NCBI GenBank assembly: GCA_026709335.1
Contig: JAPOTE010000086.1
Span: 1-43,979, forward strand
Length of the DNA stretch: 43,979 nt
Direction: 5' to 3'
Origin: Bacteroidota bacterium
Lineage (GTDB): Bacteria > Bacteroidota > Rhodothermia > Rhodothermales > Bin80
The notes under the pieces were generated by a model. The model was not told the DNA's origin. It searched no databases and worked only from the letters and a program-made list of their open reading frames with translations. Each line of letters starts with the position of its first letter. Within the stretch, counting starts at the first letter, position 1. This document shows positions 8,245 through 16,735 of the stretch, in pieces. A program made the position numbers and the translations under genes.

Positions 8245-8789
8245 CTGTTGAGCCCGGTGATGTGCTGATTGGTCCTCCAAGCCAACTTGAAGATATATTT
8301 CACAGGACGGTTGTTCTCCTGTGTGTACATGACGAAGAGGGAAGTTTGGGATTGGTCCTGAACTTCCCAATGGATTTAACACTGGATCGGCTGATGGATA
8401 AGGAATTGCATCCTCATCTCGTTTATTACGGTGGCCCGGTCGCTCGAAATTCAATAACCTATCTGCACCGCTGTGGGGATCATATACAGAACTCTCTTCC
8501 GGTGGCTCCTAATGTGTTTTTTTGTGGGGAATTTGAAGATGTGGTCAGAATGGTCAAAAGAGATCACTCCCTTACGGCAAAGCAAATTCGCTTTTTTGCA
8601 GGATACTCCGGTTGGGCGCCGGGGCAGCTCAATGCTGAACTTGAAAGAGAATACTGGATTGTGACACGAGGGCAGGCACGCATGATCTTTGAGCAGGAGC
8701 CCTTGACGTTATGGCAGACGGTTCTTCAGGAAATGGGCGGTAAATATGCAATCATAGCGGGCTATCCGCACGATCTGAGAATGAATTGA
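8223..8789 (+). CDS. YqgE/AlgH family protein (UPF0301)
   Basis: 188 residues from the ATG at 8223 (MAEPKPVTVEPGDVLIGPP). The family features are present in order: LLIGPP-type start (VLIGPPSQLEDIFHRTVVLLCVHDEEGSLGLVLN), YYGGPVARN, and RFFAGYSGWAPGQLNAELEREYW. YqgE/AlgH proteins are small cytoplasmic proteins of uncertain biochemical function, named after a claimed regulator of alginate genes in Pseudomonas. A longer frame begins at 8184, but the extra 13 residues have no family counterpart. The start overlaps the end of the upstream hypothetical gene, and folE ends 10 bp downstream on the opposite strand. Confidence 0.9.
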   Translation: MAEPKPVTVEPGDVLIGPPSQLEDIFHRTVVLLCVHDEEGSLGLVLNFPMDLTLDRLMDKELHPHLVYYGGPVARNSITYLHRCGDHIQNSLPVAPNVFFCGEFEDVVRMVKRDHSLTAKQIRFFAGYSGWAPGQLNAELEREYWIVTRGQARMIFEQEPLTLWQTVLQEMGGKYAIIAGYPHDLRMN

Positions 8790-8799
8790 ACTGGACAAT

Positions 8800-9429
8800 C
8801 TATGATTGGACCAGGCGCATAAATTCTGCACGTGCTGTTCCCTCCAGCAAAAAAGCGCCGCTCATTGCACTGGTCGCCGTAATCGCATTCTGTTTCTGTA
8901 CTCCACGCATGGACATACATAGATGGGTAGCTTCAATGACGACCGCGGTACCGACCGGCTGGAGTACTTCATCAATCGTATCCCTGATTTGAACTGTCAA
9001 GCGTTCTTGCACTTGGAGGCGACGGGCATAAGCATCTACGACGCGGGGGATTTTACTCAGCCCAACAATATGATTCTGTGCGATATAGGCAACGTGAGCC
9101 TTACCAATGAAGGGAAGCATGTGATGCTCGCACAGACTAAACACATCAATGTCACGTACGAGAATCATCTCGTCGTATTGCTCTTCAAAGATGGCGGATC
9201 TCAAGATTGCTTTTGCATCAATGTGATACCCTTCTGTGAGGAATGAAAGGGATTTAGCAACACGTTCGGGGGTCTTCAGCAACCCCTCACGCCCGGGGTC
9301 TTCGCCCAACAGGCGTAGCATTTCCAGTACGTGAGCACCAAGTTCCTCGTCAGGGGATACTGGTTCAGGAGATATCTTTGAATTATTTGTTCGGTCCGAA
9401 GTATTCAGCTGAGTTTCTGGGGGTTTCAT
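8800..9429 (-). CDS. folE: GTP cyclohydrolase I
   Basis: Converts GTP to 7,8-dihydroneopterin triphosphate plus formate, the first step of folate, biopterin and queuosine pathways. 209 residues, normal length for FolE1. Zinc ligands are Cys100 and His103 in [17 protein letters not shown], and Cys171 in [14 protein letters not shown]. Other conserved parts are [19 protein letters not shown] (~42-59), [25 protein letters not shown] (~121-145) and the C-terminal RAEFMRLV. The first ~28 residues are a variable polar leader. Its 5' end overlaps the 3' end of the upstream PTPS-like gene by 47 bp in another frame, a strong sign of one transcript feeding one pterin pathway. Confidence 0.95.
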   Translation of the reverse strand: MKPPETQLNTSDRTNNSKISPEPVSPDEELGAHVLEMLRLLGEDPGREGLLKTPERVAKSLSFLTEGYHIDAKAILRSAIFEEQYDEMILVRDIDVFSLCEHHMLPFIGKAHVAYIAQNHIVGLSKIPRVVDAYARRLQVQERLTVQIRDTIDEVLQPVGTAVVIEATHLCMSMRGVQKQNAITATSAMSGAFLLEGTARAEFMRLVQS

Positions 9430-9802
9430 GTAATCGAATATGATAGAGTTTACCAGATGGCAAGGAATCGACTAATTGATCCCAAATTGCAATCACAAGA
9501 TTTTCCGTTGACGGGATGATTCCATCAAGAAAGGGAACATCCAAGTTCAGGTTTTTATGATCTAGGTGGCGCAGTACACGCTCATGTATGACTTGTTTCA
9601 AGACCCCGAGATCGATCACGTAACCCGTGTCCGGGTCGGGGACACCTGCAACCGTGACTTGGAGAATGTAGTTGTGTCCGTGCGAGTTAGGGCTATTGCA
9701 AGTCCCAAAAACTGACTGATTCCACTCATCTGATTTTGAAGGATTATGCAAGCGGTGAGCTGCATTAAAATGTGCCTCCCGAGTGATGTACACTGTTGTC
9801 AT
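9383..9802 (-). CDS. 6-pyruvoyl-tetrahydropterin synthase-like protein (PTPS/QueD family)
   Basis: 139 residues. Zinc-binding histidines are His16 (FNAAHRLH), His41 and His43 (SHGHNYIL). The catalytic cysteine is in [13 protein letters not shown], with five residues between Cys and HGH as in animal PTPS, whereas E. coli QueD has three. [12 protein letters not shown] carries the Asp/His pair and [12 protein letters not shown] and LHETPRN match pterin-holding and C-terminal elements. From memory the whole chain resembles mammalian PTPS closely. Family members turn dihydroneopterin triphosphate into 6-pyruvoyl-tetrahydropterin (biopterin route) or 6-carboxy-tetrahydropterin (queuosine route). 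The folE overlap shows the substrate supply. Which product is made here is undecided: no queE, queC or sepiapterin reductase is in the window. Confidence 0.88.
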   Translation of the reverse strand: MTTVYITREAHFNAAHRLHNPSKSDEWNQSVFGTCNSPNSHGHNYILQVTVAGVPDPDTGYVIDLGVLKQVIHERVLRHLDHKNLNLDVPFLDGIIPSTENLVIAIWDQLVDSLPSGKLYHIRLHETPRNSAEYFGPNK

Positions 9803-9882
9803 TCAGGGAATGTTTACGAGTGGATAAGGAACGAAGCGGACGGTGTATTGTTCAGAATCGGGTAATAGATTCAATGTGTTTT

Positions 9883-10215
9883 ATGCCAACGCTGTTCGAG
9901 CGCATCATTAGCGGAGAGATCCCTTCGGATCGCATTTATGAAGACGAAATCTGTGTCGCATTCAGGGATATAGCCCCACAGGCTCCGACCCATGTGTTGG
10001 TCGTTCCAAGAAAGCCGGTGCAGGCGCTTGATGATCATCTGGATGCTGCCCTTGCTGGACATCTTCTGGTGGTTGCCAATAAGGTTGCCCAGTGCGAAGG
10101 ACTTGCAGATGGTTATCGGGTTGTTATCAATTGCGGATCTGATGGAGGGCAGTCGGTTGATCATCTTCATCTTCATGTTCTTGGCGGTCGCTCACTTAAT
10201 TGGCCGCCTGGCTGA
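9883..10215 (+). CDS. HIT family protein (HINT-like nucleotide phosphoramidase)
   Basis: 110 residues from the ATG at 9883 (MPTLFERIISGEIPSDRIYED), the standard start of Hint proteins. The longer frame from 9796 overlaps the divergent PTPS gene and adds unrelated sequence. The family motif is VDHLHLHVLGG with His94, His96 and His98; the middle residues of this triad carry out hydrolysis of AMP-lysine and similar phosphoramidates. Other conserved parts are FRDIAPQAPTHVLVVPRKP and YRVVINCGSDGGQSV. It ends 6 bp before the outer-membrane barrel gene, so cotranscription with that gene and coaE is likely. Confidence 0.93.
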   Translation: MPTLFERIISGEIPSDRIYEDEICVAFRDIAPQAPTHVLVVPRKPVQALDDHLDAALAGHLLVVANKVAQCEGLADGYRVVINCGSDGGQSVDHLHLHVLGGRSLNWPPG

Positions 10216-10221
10216 ATCTGC

Positions 10222-12228
10222 ATGCTAATGCAGTGGGCTTACTTCAAGAGAGTGTTTCTGACGGGATTTATAATGGTGTCGGGGGCCTCTGGCAACCACG
10301 CTATGGCGCAGTCTTCACTCCAGCAGAAGACTGAATTTGCCCGTGAGGTCAATCACTATCGATGGAATTCAGAGACGGCCTGGAACGTATATTTTGGACG
10401 CTGGAAGATAGATATGACTAACCGGTTCCAGTCGGATGCGTATCTGCAGTTCAATAATCGGCTTCGTTTCAGGGACGAAGATCGGTTGAACATTTTTGCA
10501 CTACGCCCGATCGGGCGTAAGTTCAGTGCTACGATTCGTGGAGGACTTGACTGGTTTGGGTCCGGTCGAGCATCAACCCAATCACTTCTGGCAGGGGTAC
10601 AGATGAGGCCAGTTACATTTCTAAAAATAGAACCTTCGGTGGGGATTGCAACAGATCGCCGGCCTGGTGTTGTACAGGCAGGTCAGGGAGAGCGAATACC
10701 TTTACGAGTTGACACTGGAGCAGCATTTTCCTTTTCTGCTTCACTCGAACCCCGCGAAATTCAAGGATACAGTGTCTCCTTTCATTCAGACGCGGCGTGG
10801 CAACGCATCGCTCCGCGTCGGATCGGAGATGTAGGGCTTTCGGCGACGGCGGCCCGTTCATTTGGTTTAGCAAGAATGGAATCGCTGGTGCGCTTTTCAA
10901 GCCGCCGCCGGGATACTTATCAGGCGGTATCTTTTCTGAATCGTGGGCAGATGAGGGATCCGGAATCCATTGAAGCTACGACGAGTGACACATTGGATGC
11001 CAACTTTCAGATTCAGGCACCTCTCATGAAGGGGCTTCGAGTGATTGCTCAAGCCGATCTTCGGTTGAACCAAAGACGCATACGTACACCAAGGGCTCCC
11101 GAACAGTCGATCACATTTGAGACGAATTTTGCACGTCAGGCACTTACAGGGCAGGTCAGCCTACATTATGAACGAGAGCGGATCGATGCACAGTTGCGTG
11201 CCGAGTACGGGGCAATTAACGAGCATCGGAGCCTCAGTAATCGGGAAGAGTTACCTCCATCCGAAGCGGCACAGAAGCGAGCACTTCTGCAGCAGGCAGA
11301 TTATGATGAAGGAGTCTTTGCCCTTAGTGGAAACCTCCGTGGTGAGGTATTGCCTTCACTGATGGTTCTATTCACAGGAAGTTCGCGAATTGTACGTCAT
11401 GATACCCCAATCGTAAACCTGGATGATCGAGATGAGATCTATCACACAGGCATGCTTGCCATCAGTCATCGTCGAAGCCGATACCTGAGAGTAGAGCTTA
11501 GATTGTTTGGGTCATATCATCATACGGTATTTCTGAATGCCGAGCGTTCGGCAGAAAATAGCGTTCAGCGAACCCTTCGATTGCGTCCATCCATGGAATG
11601 GACACCCGCACCGATGACCAGTATTCGATTAGCCAGTGAAGTACGAGCTGCTTATACGACGGATGACTTCGTGTTGCCCGGGCGCAGATCATCGGATCAG
11701 TCCGCGCGTGAGATACGTCTGGAGTCGGACATGGAACATCGTATCTTTGCAGATACAGATTTGAAGATGACCGCAAGCTTTTCGGACTTGCGCCTGGGTC
11801 GATTGAGATGGGAGTCTTTTACTGAAATCCCCTTTGATACCCTCAGAACCTACAGCGCCTGGTTTCGTGTACAGACAGGGCGTCGACTGCGAGGAGAACT
11901 CGGATGGCGTACGTTTTTGCGAAGTGATTACGATCGAGCAATTACTGTACAATACCAGTTGTCAAGTGACGAGACGGTGACAACATTAGGGACCATCACA
12001 AGACCAGGAAAGCGATGGGTCATACAGGCTGGGCCGTCGGGGGCAGTATACTGGATTCGTGGTCAGACCGTTTTACGGCTCGATGCATGGGCGAACTGGC
12101 AGCGATTGAGGTACAACCTCTATGGTCAACTCCCCGCTACAAGTGAGCAAGTGATTCGCCGAGCCGCCCGGAAGGGGATTCAACGTCTGATTCCATTAAT
12201 GTCTCTTAGCGTCGTATGGAAACTGTGA
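10222..12228 (+). CDS. putative outer-membrane beta-barrel protein
   Basis: 668 residues, no family I can name. A signal peptide is present (FLTGFIMVSGAS, cleavage likely after AMAQ near residue 30). The rest consists of alternating polar/hydrophobic strands rich in Arg, aromatic residues and short turns, for example LNIFALRPIGRKFSATIRGGL, YLRVELRLFGSYHHTVF and YSAWFRVQTGRRLRGELGW. It ends in a strand with a terminal hydrophobic residue (LSVVWKL), as expected for insertion into the outer membrane. The size would allow about 20-26 strands. It sits between the HIT gene (6 bp upstream) and coaE (39 bp downstream), probably in one operon. There is no TonB box or plug domain in view, so it is unlikely to be a TonB-dependent receptor. 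Confidence 0.65.
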   Translation: MLMQWAYFKRVFLTGFIMVSGASGNHAMAQSSLQQKTEFAREVNHYRWNSETAWNVYFGRWKIDMTNRFQSDAYLQFNNRLRFRDEDRLNIFALRPIGRKFSATIRGGLDWFGSGRASTQSLLAGVQMRPVTFLKIEPSVGIATDRRPGVVQAGQGERIPLRVDTGAAFSFSASLEPREIQGYSVSFHSDAAWQRIAPRRIGDVGLSATAARSFGLARMESLVRFSSRRRDTYQAVSFLNRGQMRDPESIEATTSDTLDANFQIQAPLMKGLRVIAQADLRLNQRRIRTPRAPEQSITFETNFARQALTGQVSLHYERERIDAQLRAEYGAINEHRSLSNREELPPSEAAQKRALLQQADYDEGVFALSGNLRGEVLPSLMVLFTGSSRIVRHDTPIVNLDDRDEIYHTGMLAISHRRSRYLRVELRLFGSYHHTVFLNAERSAENSVQRTLRLRPSMEWTPAPMTSIRLASEVRAAYTTDDFVLPGRRSSDQSAREIRLESDMEHRIFADTDLKMTASFSDLRLGRLRWESFTEIPFDTLRTYSAWFRVQTGRRLRGELGWRTFLRSDYDRAITVQYQLSSDETVTTLGTITRPGKRWVIQAGPSGAVYWIRGQTVLRLDAWANWQRLRYNLYGQLPATSEQVIRRAARKGIQRLIPLMSLSVVWKL

Positions 12229-12267
12229 TTACTTTCCGCTCGGTAGTAATCCACAAATTTTGAAACA

Positions 12268-12906
12268 ATGCTGGAAATACGAACCCTGGGGGTTACCGGG
12301 GGAATTGGTAGCGGGAAGACCACTGTATGCGGGTATCTGCGGGAGCTAGGAGCCGTCATATTTGAAGCAGATCTGATAGCTCGAGAACTCATGGAATCCA
12401 GCATCCACGTTCGTGAAGAGATTATTCAGGCATTTGGGGGCATGAGCTACAGATCCAATGGATTCTTAAATCGTCCCTGGCTTGCAGGGCAGGTTTTTGG
12501 GGATGAATCCAAGCTACAAAGATTAAACGCAATCGTGCATCCAAGAGTTGGCGAAGCATTTGAAGCTCTGAAGAGCCGGATTCAGAGCGGTCTTCTAGTC
12601 CATGAGGCAGCTCTCATTTTTGAGGCGAAGTTGGAAGATCATCTGGATGCGGTTTGTTTGCTCCGTGCTCCCGACGACGTAAGGATCGAACGGGTAAAAG
12701 CCCGTGATGGTGTAAGTGATCAGCAAGTCCGTGAAAGAATGCAGAGTCAAATCCCTCCGAACGAAGCGGAGCGCCGAGCGGATGTGATTCTGATAAATGA
12801 AGGTGATTTGACAGAACTCCGACACAAGACACAAAAACTCCATGAATTGATCACGGGTACGGAATCTCTTAGTCCGGAGACGTTCAGATCAACTCGTCAT
12901 TTGTAG
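12268..12906 (+). CDS. coaE: dephospho-CoA kinase
   Basis: Phosphorylates the 3'-hydroxyl of dephospho-CoA with ATP, the last step of coenzyme A synthesis. 212 residues, typical length. The P-loop is VTGGIGSGKTTV (residues 9-20), followed by the conserved acidic site in VIFEADLIARELM. The adenine/lid part is visible as VCLLRAPDDVRIERVKARDG, and the C-terminal part in RADVILINEGDL. IVHPRVGEAF is the family's CoA-binding helix segment. The 3' end overlaps the convergent histidine kinase gene by 23 bp, so neither gene can have an intergenic terminator there. Confidence 0.95.
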   Translation: MLEIRTLGVTGGIGSGKTTVCGYLRELGAVIFEADLIARELMESSIHVREEIIQAFGGMSYRSNGFLNRPWLAGQVFGDESKLQRLNAIVHPRVGEAFEALKSRIQSGLLVHEAALIFEAKLEDHLDAVCLLRAPDDVRIERVKARDGVSDQQVRERMQSQIPPNEAERRADVILINEGDLTELRHKTQKLHELITGTESLSPETFRSTRHL

Positions 12907-13939
12907 GGAGGGTAAAGCCAAAGGTAGAACCACTTCCTGGCTGGCTTTCGGCCACGAGCTGCCTTCCATGTGCGTTGAGAATATGTTTCACTATGGCAAG
13001 TCCCAGTCCGGTTCCGCCGAGTTTCGATGAGCGGCTGTGTTCTACTCGAAAAAATCGTTCGGTGAGCCGTGGAATATATTCTGAAGCAATACCAATCCCG
13101 TTATCGACCACTGAAACTTTGACAGTTCCTTCATGTGAGGGGCGTGCAATCAACTCCACTTGTCCGCCATCTTTACCATATTTGATGCCGTTATCGATGA
13201 GGTTTCTGAGTACTTGACTAATCTGATTTCGGTCTCCAACTACCTCAGGTAAATCAGGCGGCAAGGAGAGCCGCAGGGAGATGTGGCGTTCTGCCGCGAT
13301 GGATTCAAGAGATTCAAGAACTTCTTTTCCCAGTTCAAGCAGATCGAATGGTTCCAAGTCCATGGAAAGTTCTCCCATTTCGATTCGGGCAACTGAGGAG
13401 AGGTCTTCGGCAAGCATTGCCAGTCGGTTGGCATTGCGGAGCACTTTCTTGACAAAAGAACGTCGGACCTTCTTGTCATCCAAGGCACCACTAAGGAGGG
13501 TTTCAGCAAATCCCCGAATTGCAAAAATGGGTGTTTTGAGTTCATGGGATACGTTCCCCAGAAATTCCCGCCGGTAGTTTTCCATGCGCTCCAGCTCCTG
13601 CATTTGGCTCGCGACACGTTGATCGGCTTCATGAGCGAGGTTAACAAGAAGAGTCAGTTCATCGCGAGGAAGCAAAGCGTCCTCAGGGGGAGTGATCACA
13701 TCAGTCTCTCCGATTCCGGTAAGTGCGGATCGTAACGCAACAATACGCTGTGTAACCATCCATCGAACTCCCAAAAAAGTGGCAGATCCAACAATTATGC
13801 TGGCGGATATGGCCACCCACCAAGGCATACGAAAGCCTAATAAGGATGACAGGAAGAGCGTAATTACTACAACGAGGCACACACGCCAAGATATTCGATA
13901 GGCAAGTCGATTCCCGGGGGATTTTTGAACAGAATCCAT
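12884..13939 (-). CDS. phoR: sensor histidine kinase, PhoR-like
   Basis: 351 residues. Two membrane helices lie near the N-terminus (about 19-36 and 40-58) with almost no periplasmic loop, as in PhoR. A HAMP-like/linker region (RIVALRSALTGIGETD) follows, with no obvious PAS domain (E. coli PhoR is about 80 residues longer). The dimerisation/phosphorylation helix has His132 in NVSHELKTPIFAIRGFAETLL. The ATPase domain shows the N box (LRNLIDNGIKYG), G1 (VVDNGIGIA), an F-type box (RFFRVEHSRS) and G2 (GGTGLGLAIVKHI). It begins 14 bp after the response regulator stop, so the two form an operon. A role in phosphate sensing is inferred from architecture, because no pst genes are nearby. Confidence 0.9.
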   Translation of the reverse strand: MDSVQKSPGNRLAYRISWRVCLVVVITLFLSSLLGFRMPWWVAISASIIVGSATFLGVRWMVTQRIVALRSALTGIGETDVITPPEDALLPRDELTLLVNLAHEADQRVASQMQELERMENYRREFLGNVSHELKTPIFAIRGFAETLLSGALDDKKVRRSFVKKVLRNANRLAMLAEDLSSVARIEMGELSMDLEPFDLLELGKEVLESLESIAAERHISLRLSLPPDLPEVVGDRNQISQVLRNLIDNGIKYGKDGGQVELIARPSHEGTVKVSVVDNGIGIASEYIPRLTERFFRVEHSRSSKLGGTGLGLAIVKHILNAHGRQLVAESQPGSGSTFGFTLPTNDELI

Positions 13940-13953
13940 TGATACACCGCGCG

Positions 13954-14706
13954 TTAATTCGGGCTCAGGAAGCGATAGCCAACTCCTTTAACGGACTGGA
14001 TGTAATCAGAGTCTTGATATTTACCAAGTTTTTTGTTGAGCTTGCTGACGTGCACATCAATGGTCCGTTCCCCTACTTCTACTTTCATTCCCCAAACTTT
14101 TTTGATCAGGGTTCTGCGCGTGAATACGTATCCCGGCGAATTAGCTAAAAAGTATAACAGATCAAATTCCCTGCGGGTAAAATGGATTTTCTCGCGTGTA
14201 TTCTCGCTTTTCTGGAAGACCCAATAGCGGTCCCGGTCAATATCCAGGTCATGAATACTCAATACGGAGGCACTGGGAAGGACGCGCTGAGTTCCTCTCA
14301 GGAGGGCTTTTATCTGAGAGATAATCACATCAATCCCAAATGTTTTCGGGAGATAGCTGTCAGCACCGACGTCCAATCCTTGGATGTGATCTTCTTCTTC
14401 GGAACGCGCGGTGAGAAATAAAATTGGCACCGTTTTCAGGTTGGAGAAATTTCGAATATATTGACATACCTCCAGTCCATTCATCTGGGGCATCATGATG
14501 TCCAGCACGACGAGATCAACGGCTTCATTGTCAATGATCTTCAGTGCTTCAACTCCGTTGCGAGCGGTAAGGATCTTCATTCCCAACAGTTCAAGATTGT
14601 AGCGGAGCAGGTCAAGAATATCATCTTCGTCGTCAACGATCAGAATTTTGGTGGAATCTCTTGCAGCGGTAATAGGAGATATTTTTGAAGAGGCCTTTTT
14701 TGGCAT
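13954..14706 (-). CDS. phoB: response regulator, OmpR/PhoB family
   Basis: 250 residues from the ATG at 14706 (MPKKASSK); an upstream ATG at 14775 would add 23 hydrophobic residues that the family lacks. The receiver domain has the acidic pocket in ILIVDDEDDIL and the phosphoacceptor Asp69 in LVVLDIMMPQMNG. The switch Thr lies in ILFLTAR and the conserved Lys in SYLPKTFG. That Lys is normally followed by Pro (KPF); here it is Thr. The C-terminal winged-helix DNA-binding domain is clear: FTRREFDLLYFLANSPGYVFTRRTLI, then ERTIDVHVSKLNKKLG and SVKGVGYRF. Upstream partner of the PhoR-like kinase. Confidence 0.92.
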   Translation of the reverse strand: MPKKASSKISPITAARDSTKILIVDDEDDILDLLRYNLELLGMKILTARNGVEALKIIDNEAVDLVVLDIMMPQMNGLEVCQYIRNFSNLKTVPILFLTARSEEEDHIQGLDVGADSYLPKTFGIDVIISQIKALLRGTQRVLPSASVLSIHDLDIDRDRYWVFQKSENTREKIHFTRREFDLLYFLANSPGYVFTRRTLIKKVWGMKVEVGERTIDVHVSKLNKKLGKYQDSDYIQSVKGVGYRFLSPN

Positions 14707-14965
14707 GATAGTCGATGCTATGTAATGAGTCAGAATTGTGGAAAAAATTACGAACTTTTTCCACAAGGAAAACAAGAGTCTGCCACCGTGATGGACATCT
14801 GTCCGCGGACTCTCGATAAGCAGTTGATGAGGTTATGCAGGATGCTGGCGCCTATGGAATGGAGTATCCAAGAGGCAGATAAAGGCAATTATATGATTGA
14901 TTGGGGAGTGTGCTAAAACCAAGGCCGGTGAAGAAATTCCCCGTCAGCCATACGGGAAGACAGAA

Positions 14966-15592
14966 TTACGGCAGATTTGGTATGGGAGCTCCTCTGTCAG
15001 CCCAGTTTTGGATCCGGTTTATACCCAACTTGCGAGCAAGTACTACGTTATCCCAAGCAGTAGTATCCACGCCATCTTCGCCTCTCTTTCGCCTCTCGTA
15101 TACCAATATCTGCGGAGTAGCAGAAGTTCCAACGACTACCTCCTTCATAAACTGACGTGCCCCCAAACCGGACCACTTGCGTCCTACAATGATTTCATCA
15201 AATGCCCCATACTTACCCAAATGCTTCCATCCATCAGTTGGCAGCCAATCAATACCTACCCCTACAACTGAAAAGCCAATATTCAAGTCAACCGCCCGGA
15301 GTAACATTTCATGTTTCAACTCTTCTACTAATCCGGGCAGTGCTGCATGATTTGATGCATCACAAAATCGCGAACCAATGTAAACCAACACCAATTCCCT
15401 GTTCTCATCTATTCTGAATGCTGGTGTGTAAGGTTTATGATCACCCGTGCGAGGCTGCTTCCACGTAAAGCTAACTGCTGGTACAGGAATCAGACGGGCG
15501 ATGCCTAGTCCTAACGAGGCGGTAAATAGAACCAGAGCCCCCAACAATAAACGATGATTTCCCATCCCAAACAGAATCAATGACGGACTCAA
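14966..15592 (-). CDS. membrane-anchored or exported protein, probable thioredoxin fold
   Basis: 208 residues. The N-terminal hydrophobic segment (RLLLGALVLFTASLGLGIARL, about residues 14-34) is an uncleaved anchor or signal. The outer part opens with a strand and loop, ELVLVYIGSRFCDASNH, that looks like the beta1-alpha1 region of TlpA/thioredoxin folds but has a single Cys where the family has CxxC. Further support is FSVVGVGIDW (second strand) and TSATPQILVYERR, where the cis-Pro strand is expected. No redox pair is visible, so it may bind rather than oxidise thiols. Its ATG overlaps the stop of the propeller gene in an ATGA, which fixes the start at 15592 and implies coupled translation. 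Assignment to this fold is from pattern only. Confidence 0.6.
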   Translation of the reverse strand: MSPSLILFGMGNHRLLLGALVLFTASLGLGIARLIPVPAVSFTWKQPRTGDHKPYTPAFRIDENRELVLVYIGSRFCDASNHAALPGLVEELKHEMLLRAVDLNIGFSVVGVGIDWLPTDGWKHLGKYGAFDEIIVGRKWSGLGARQFMKEVVVGTSATPQILVYERRKRGEDGVDTTAWDNVVLARKLGINRIQNWADRGAPIPNLP

Positions 15593-16719
15593 TTTCCATC
15601 AAGATGAAATACACGCAAAGTGGGGTAGGGATATTCGAGAGATTGAATAACATAGTCACGGTGTGTGGCACGAAGAAACCGAGCATTACCTGTATACTGA
15701 CCATCCCCCGTCCGCACATCAACCCGGTAATAATGCCATGGAGTCGGTTTCCCGCGTCCAGCATTTATAAAATGGGTGATGTTAAAAAATTCCCCATCTG
15801 CATCAGTAAAAAAATACGCCAACACTCCATCTCCTTTGGACGACTTTTTATAGATTAGCTTACGGCCTCCATTGTGTTCTTCAATCGGAGAAGATTTCAG
15901 GTCTTCAAATTTTATTCGCCATAATAATTCCCCATCTTCTGAGTACCCATCTAAGATCGGTATCCGGCTCAAAGCCATACCTATGATACCATGCCGCTCA
16001 CTGCATGCGAGTCTTGCTGAAGCCCCACTCGACATGACGGAAGTTACAAACTCACTCTCTGACCGATATGTATACCCAAAGGATGCCACCCATTCCCCTT
16101 CCATTGTGAACTTTTGAATATTTCCAGGTCGACCAGGATGATAATCACTTACATAGATATGGTCGTTCATTGCACACCCACGCGAACCAACGGCAGGAAA
16201 ACTGTTCCGGTATAGAAACTGCCCATTTTCCTGACGTTCAAATACGTGTATCCTCTCCTCAAAAACCACGGCTATTCTGCCAGATTCCGATAGTGCTAAC
16301 TCACCGGGCTCTGTAAATTCTCCTGGGCCTACACCTGGACCACCAAAAGAACCAAGGTATGAGCCGTCAGGATCATAGAATAACACCTCGCCGAATTCAC
16401 GGTCTAAGATAAATATACGTCCGTCTACATCAACCTCTATATCGAATATGTTTCCAAGCATCTCATATGGCTCACCCTCATCAACTCCAATAATGACCGT
16501 GTCGATAATCGCAAGGGAGGAGTAGAAGTCCGGGCCTACCGTAAGAACATCATTTAGTGGCCTAAGGATGAAGTCGGGGTTGGTAACATTTGGAATATTA
16601 TCGCTGGTCGGGTGTATCCATTTTTGAGAAGAATAAGCTAATGTCTCCAGCACACACGAGACCTGCATCAACATGATGATTATAAGCGTCAACAGGGAAG
16701 TCTTCATGATTCTGCTCAT
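15589..16719 (-). CDS. secreted six-bladed beta-propeller protein
   Basis: 376 residues. The export segment is LLTLIIIMLMQVSCVLETLAY; a Cys at about residue 22 could make it a lipoprotein but the lipobox (MQVSC) is poor. Propeller blades are well marked: IFDIEVDVDGRIFILDREFGE with VLFYDPDGSYLGSFGG, PGELALSESGRIAVVFEE, and IQKFTMEGEWVASFGY. This is the Bacteroidota 6-bladed beta-propeller (BF3164-like) pattern. It is the middle gene of a three-gene operon: it starts directly after the end of the small cysteine-rich gene upstream and overlaps the thioredoxin-like gene by 4 bp. An ATG six codons later (MKTSLL) could also be the start. Function unknown; likely located in the periplasm or on the outer surface. 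Confidence 0.8.
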   Translation of the reverse strand: MSRIMKTSLLTLIIIMLMQVSCVLETLAYSSQKWIHPTSDNIPNVTNPDFILRPLNDVLTVGPDFYSSLAIIDTVIIGVDEGEPYEMLGNIFDIEVDVDGRIFILDREFGEVLFYDPDGSYLGSFGGPGVGPGEFTEPGELALSESGRIAVVFEERIHVFERQENGQFLYRNSFPAVGSRGCAMNDHIYVSDYHPGRPGNIQKFTMEGEWVASFGYTYRSESEFVTSVMSSGASARLACSERHGIIGMALSRIPILDGYSEDGELLWRIKFEDLKSSPIEEHNGGRKLIYKKSSKGDGVLAYFFTDADGEFFNITHFINAGRGKPTPWHYYRVDVRTGDGQYTGNARFLRATHRDYVIQSLEYPYPTLRVFHLDGN

Positions 16720-16735
16720 TTATGTCAATGTCACC

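Noticed and set aside
14725-14916. 63-codon plus-strand frame between phoB and the thioredoxin-like gene
   Set aside because: Begins opposite the phoB 5' region, has no family resemblance, no ribosome binding site and no conserved feature.
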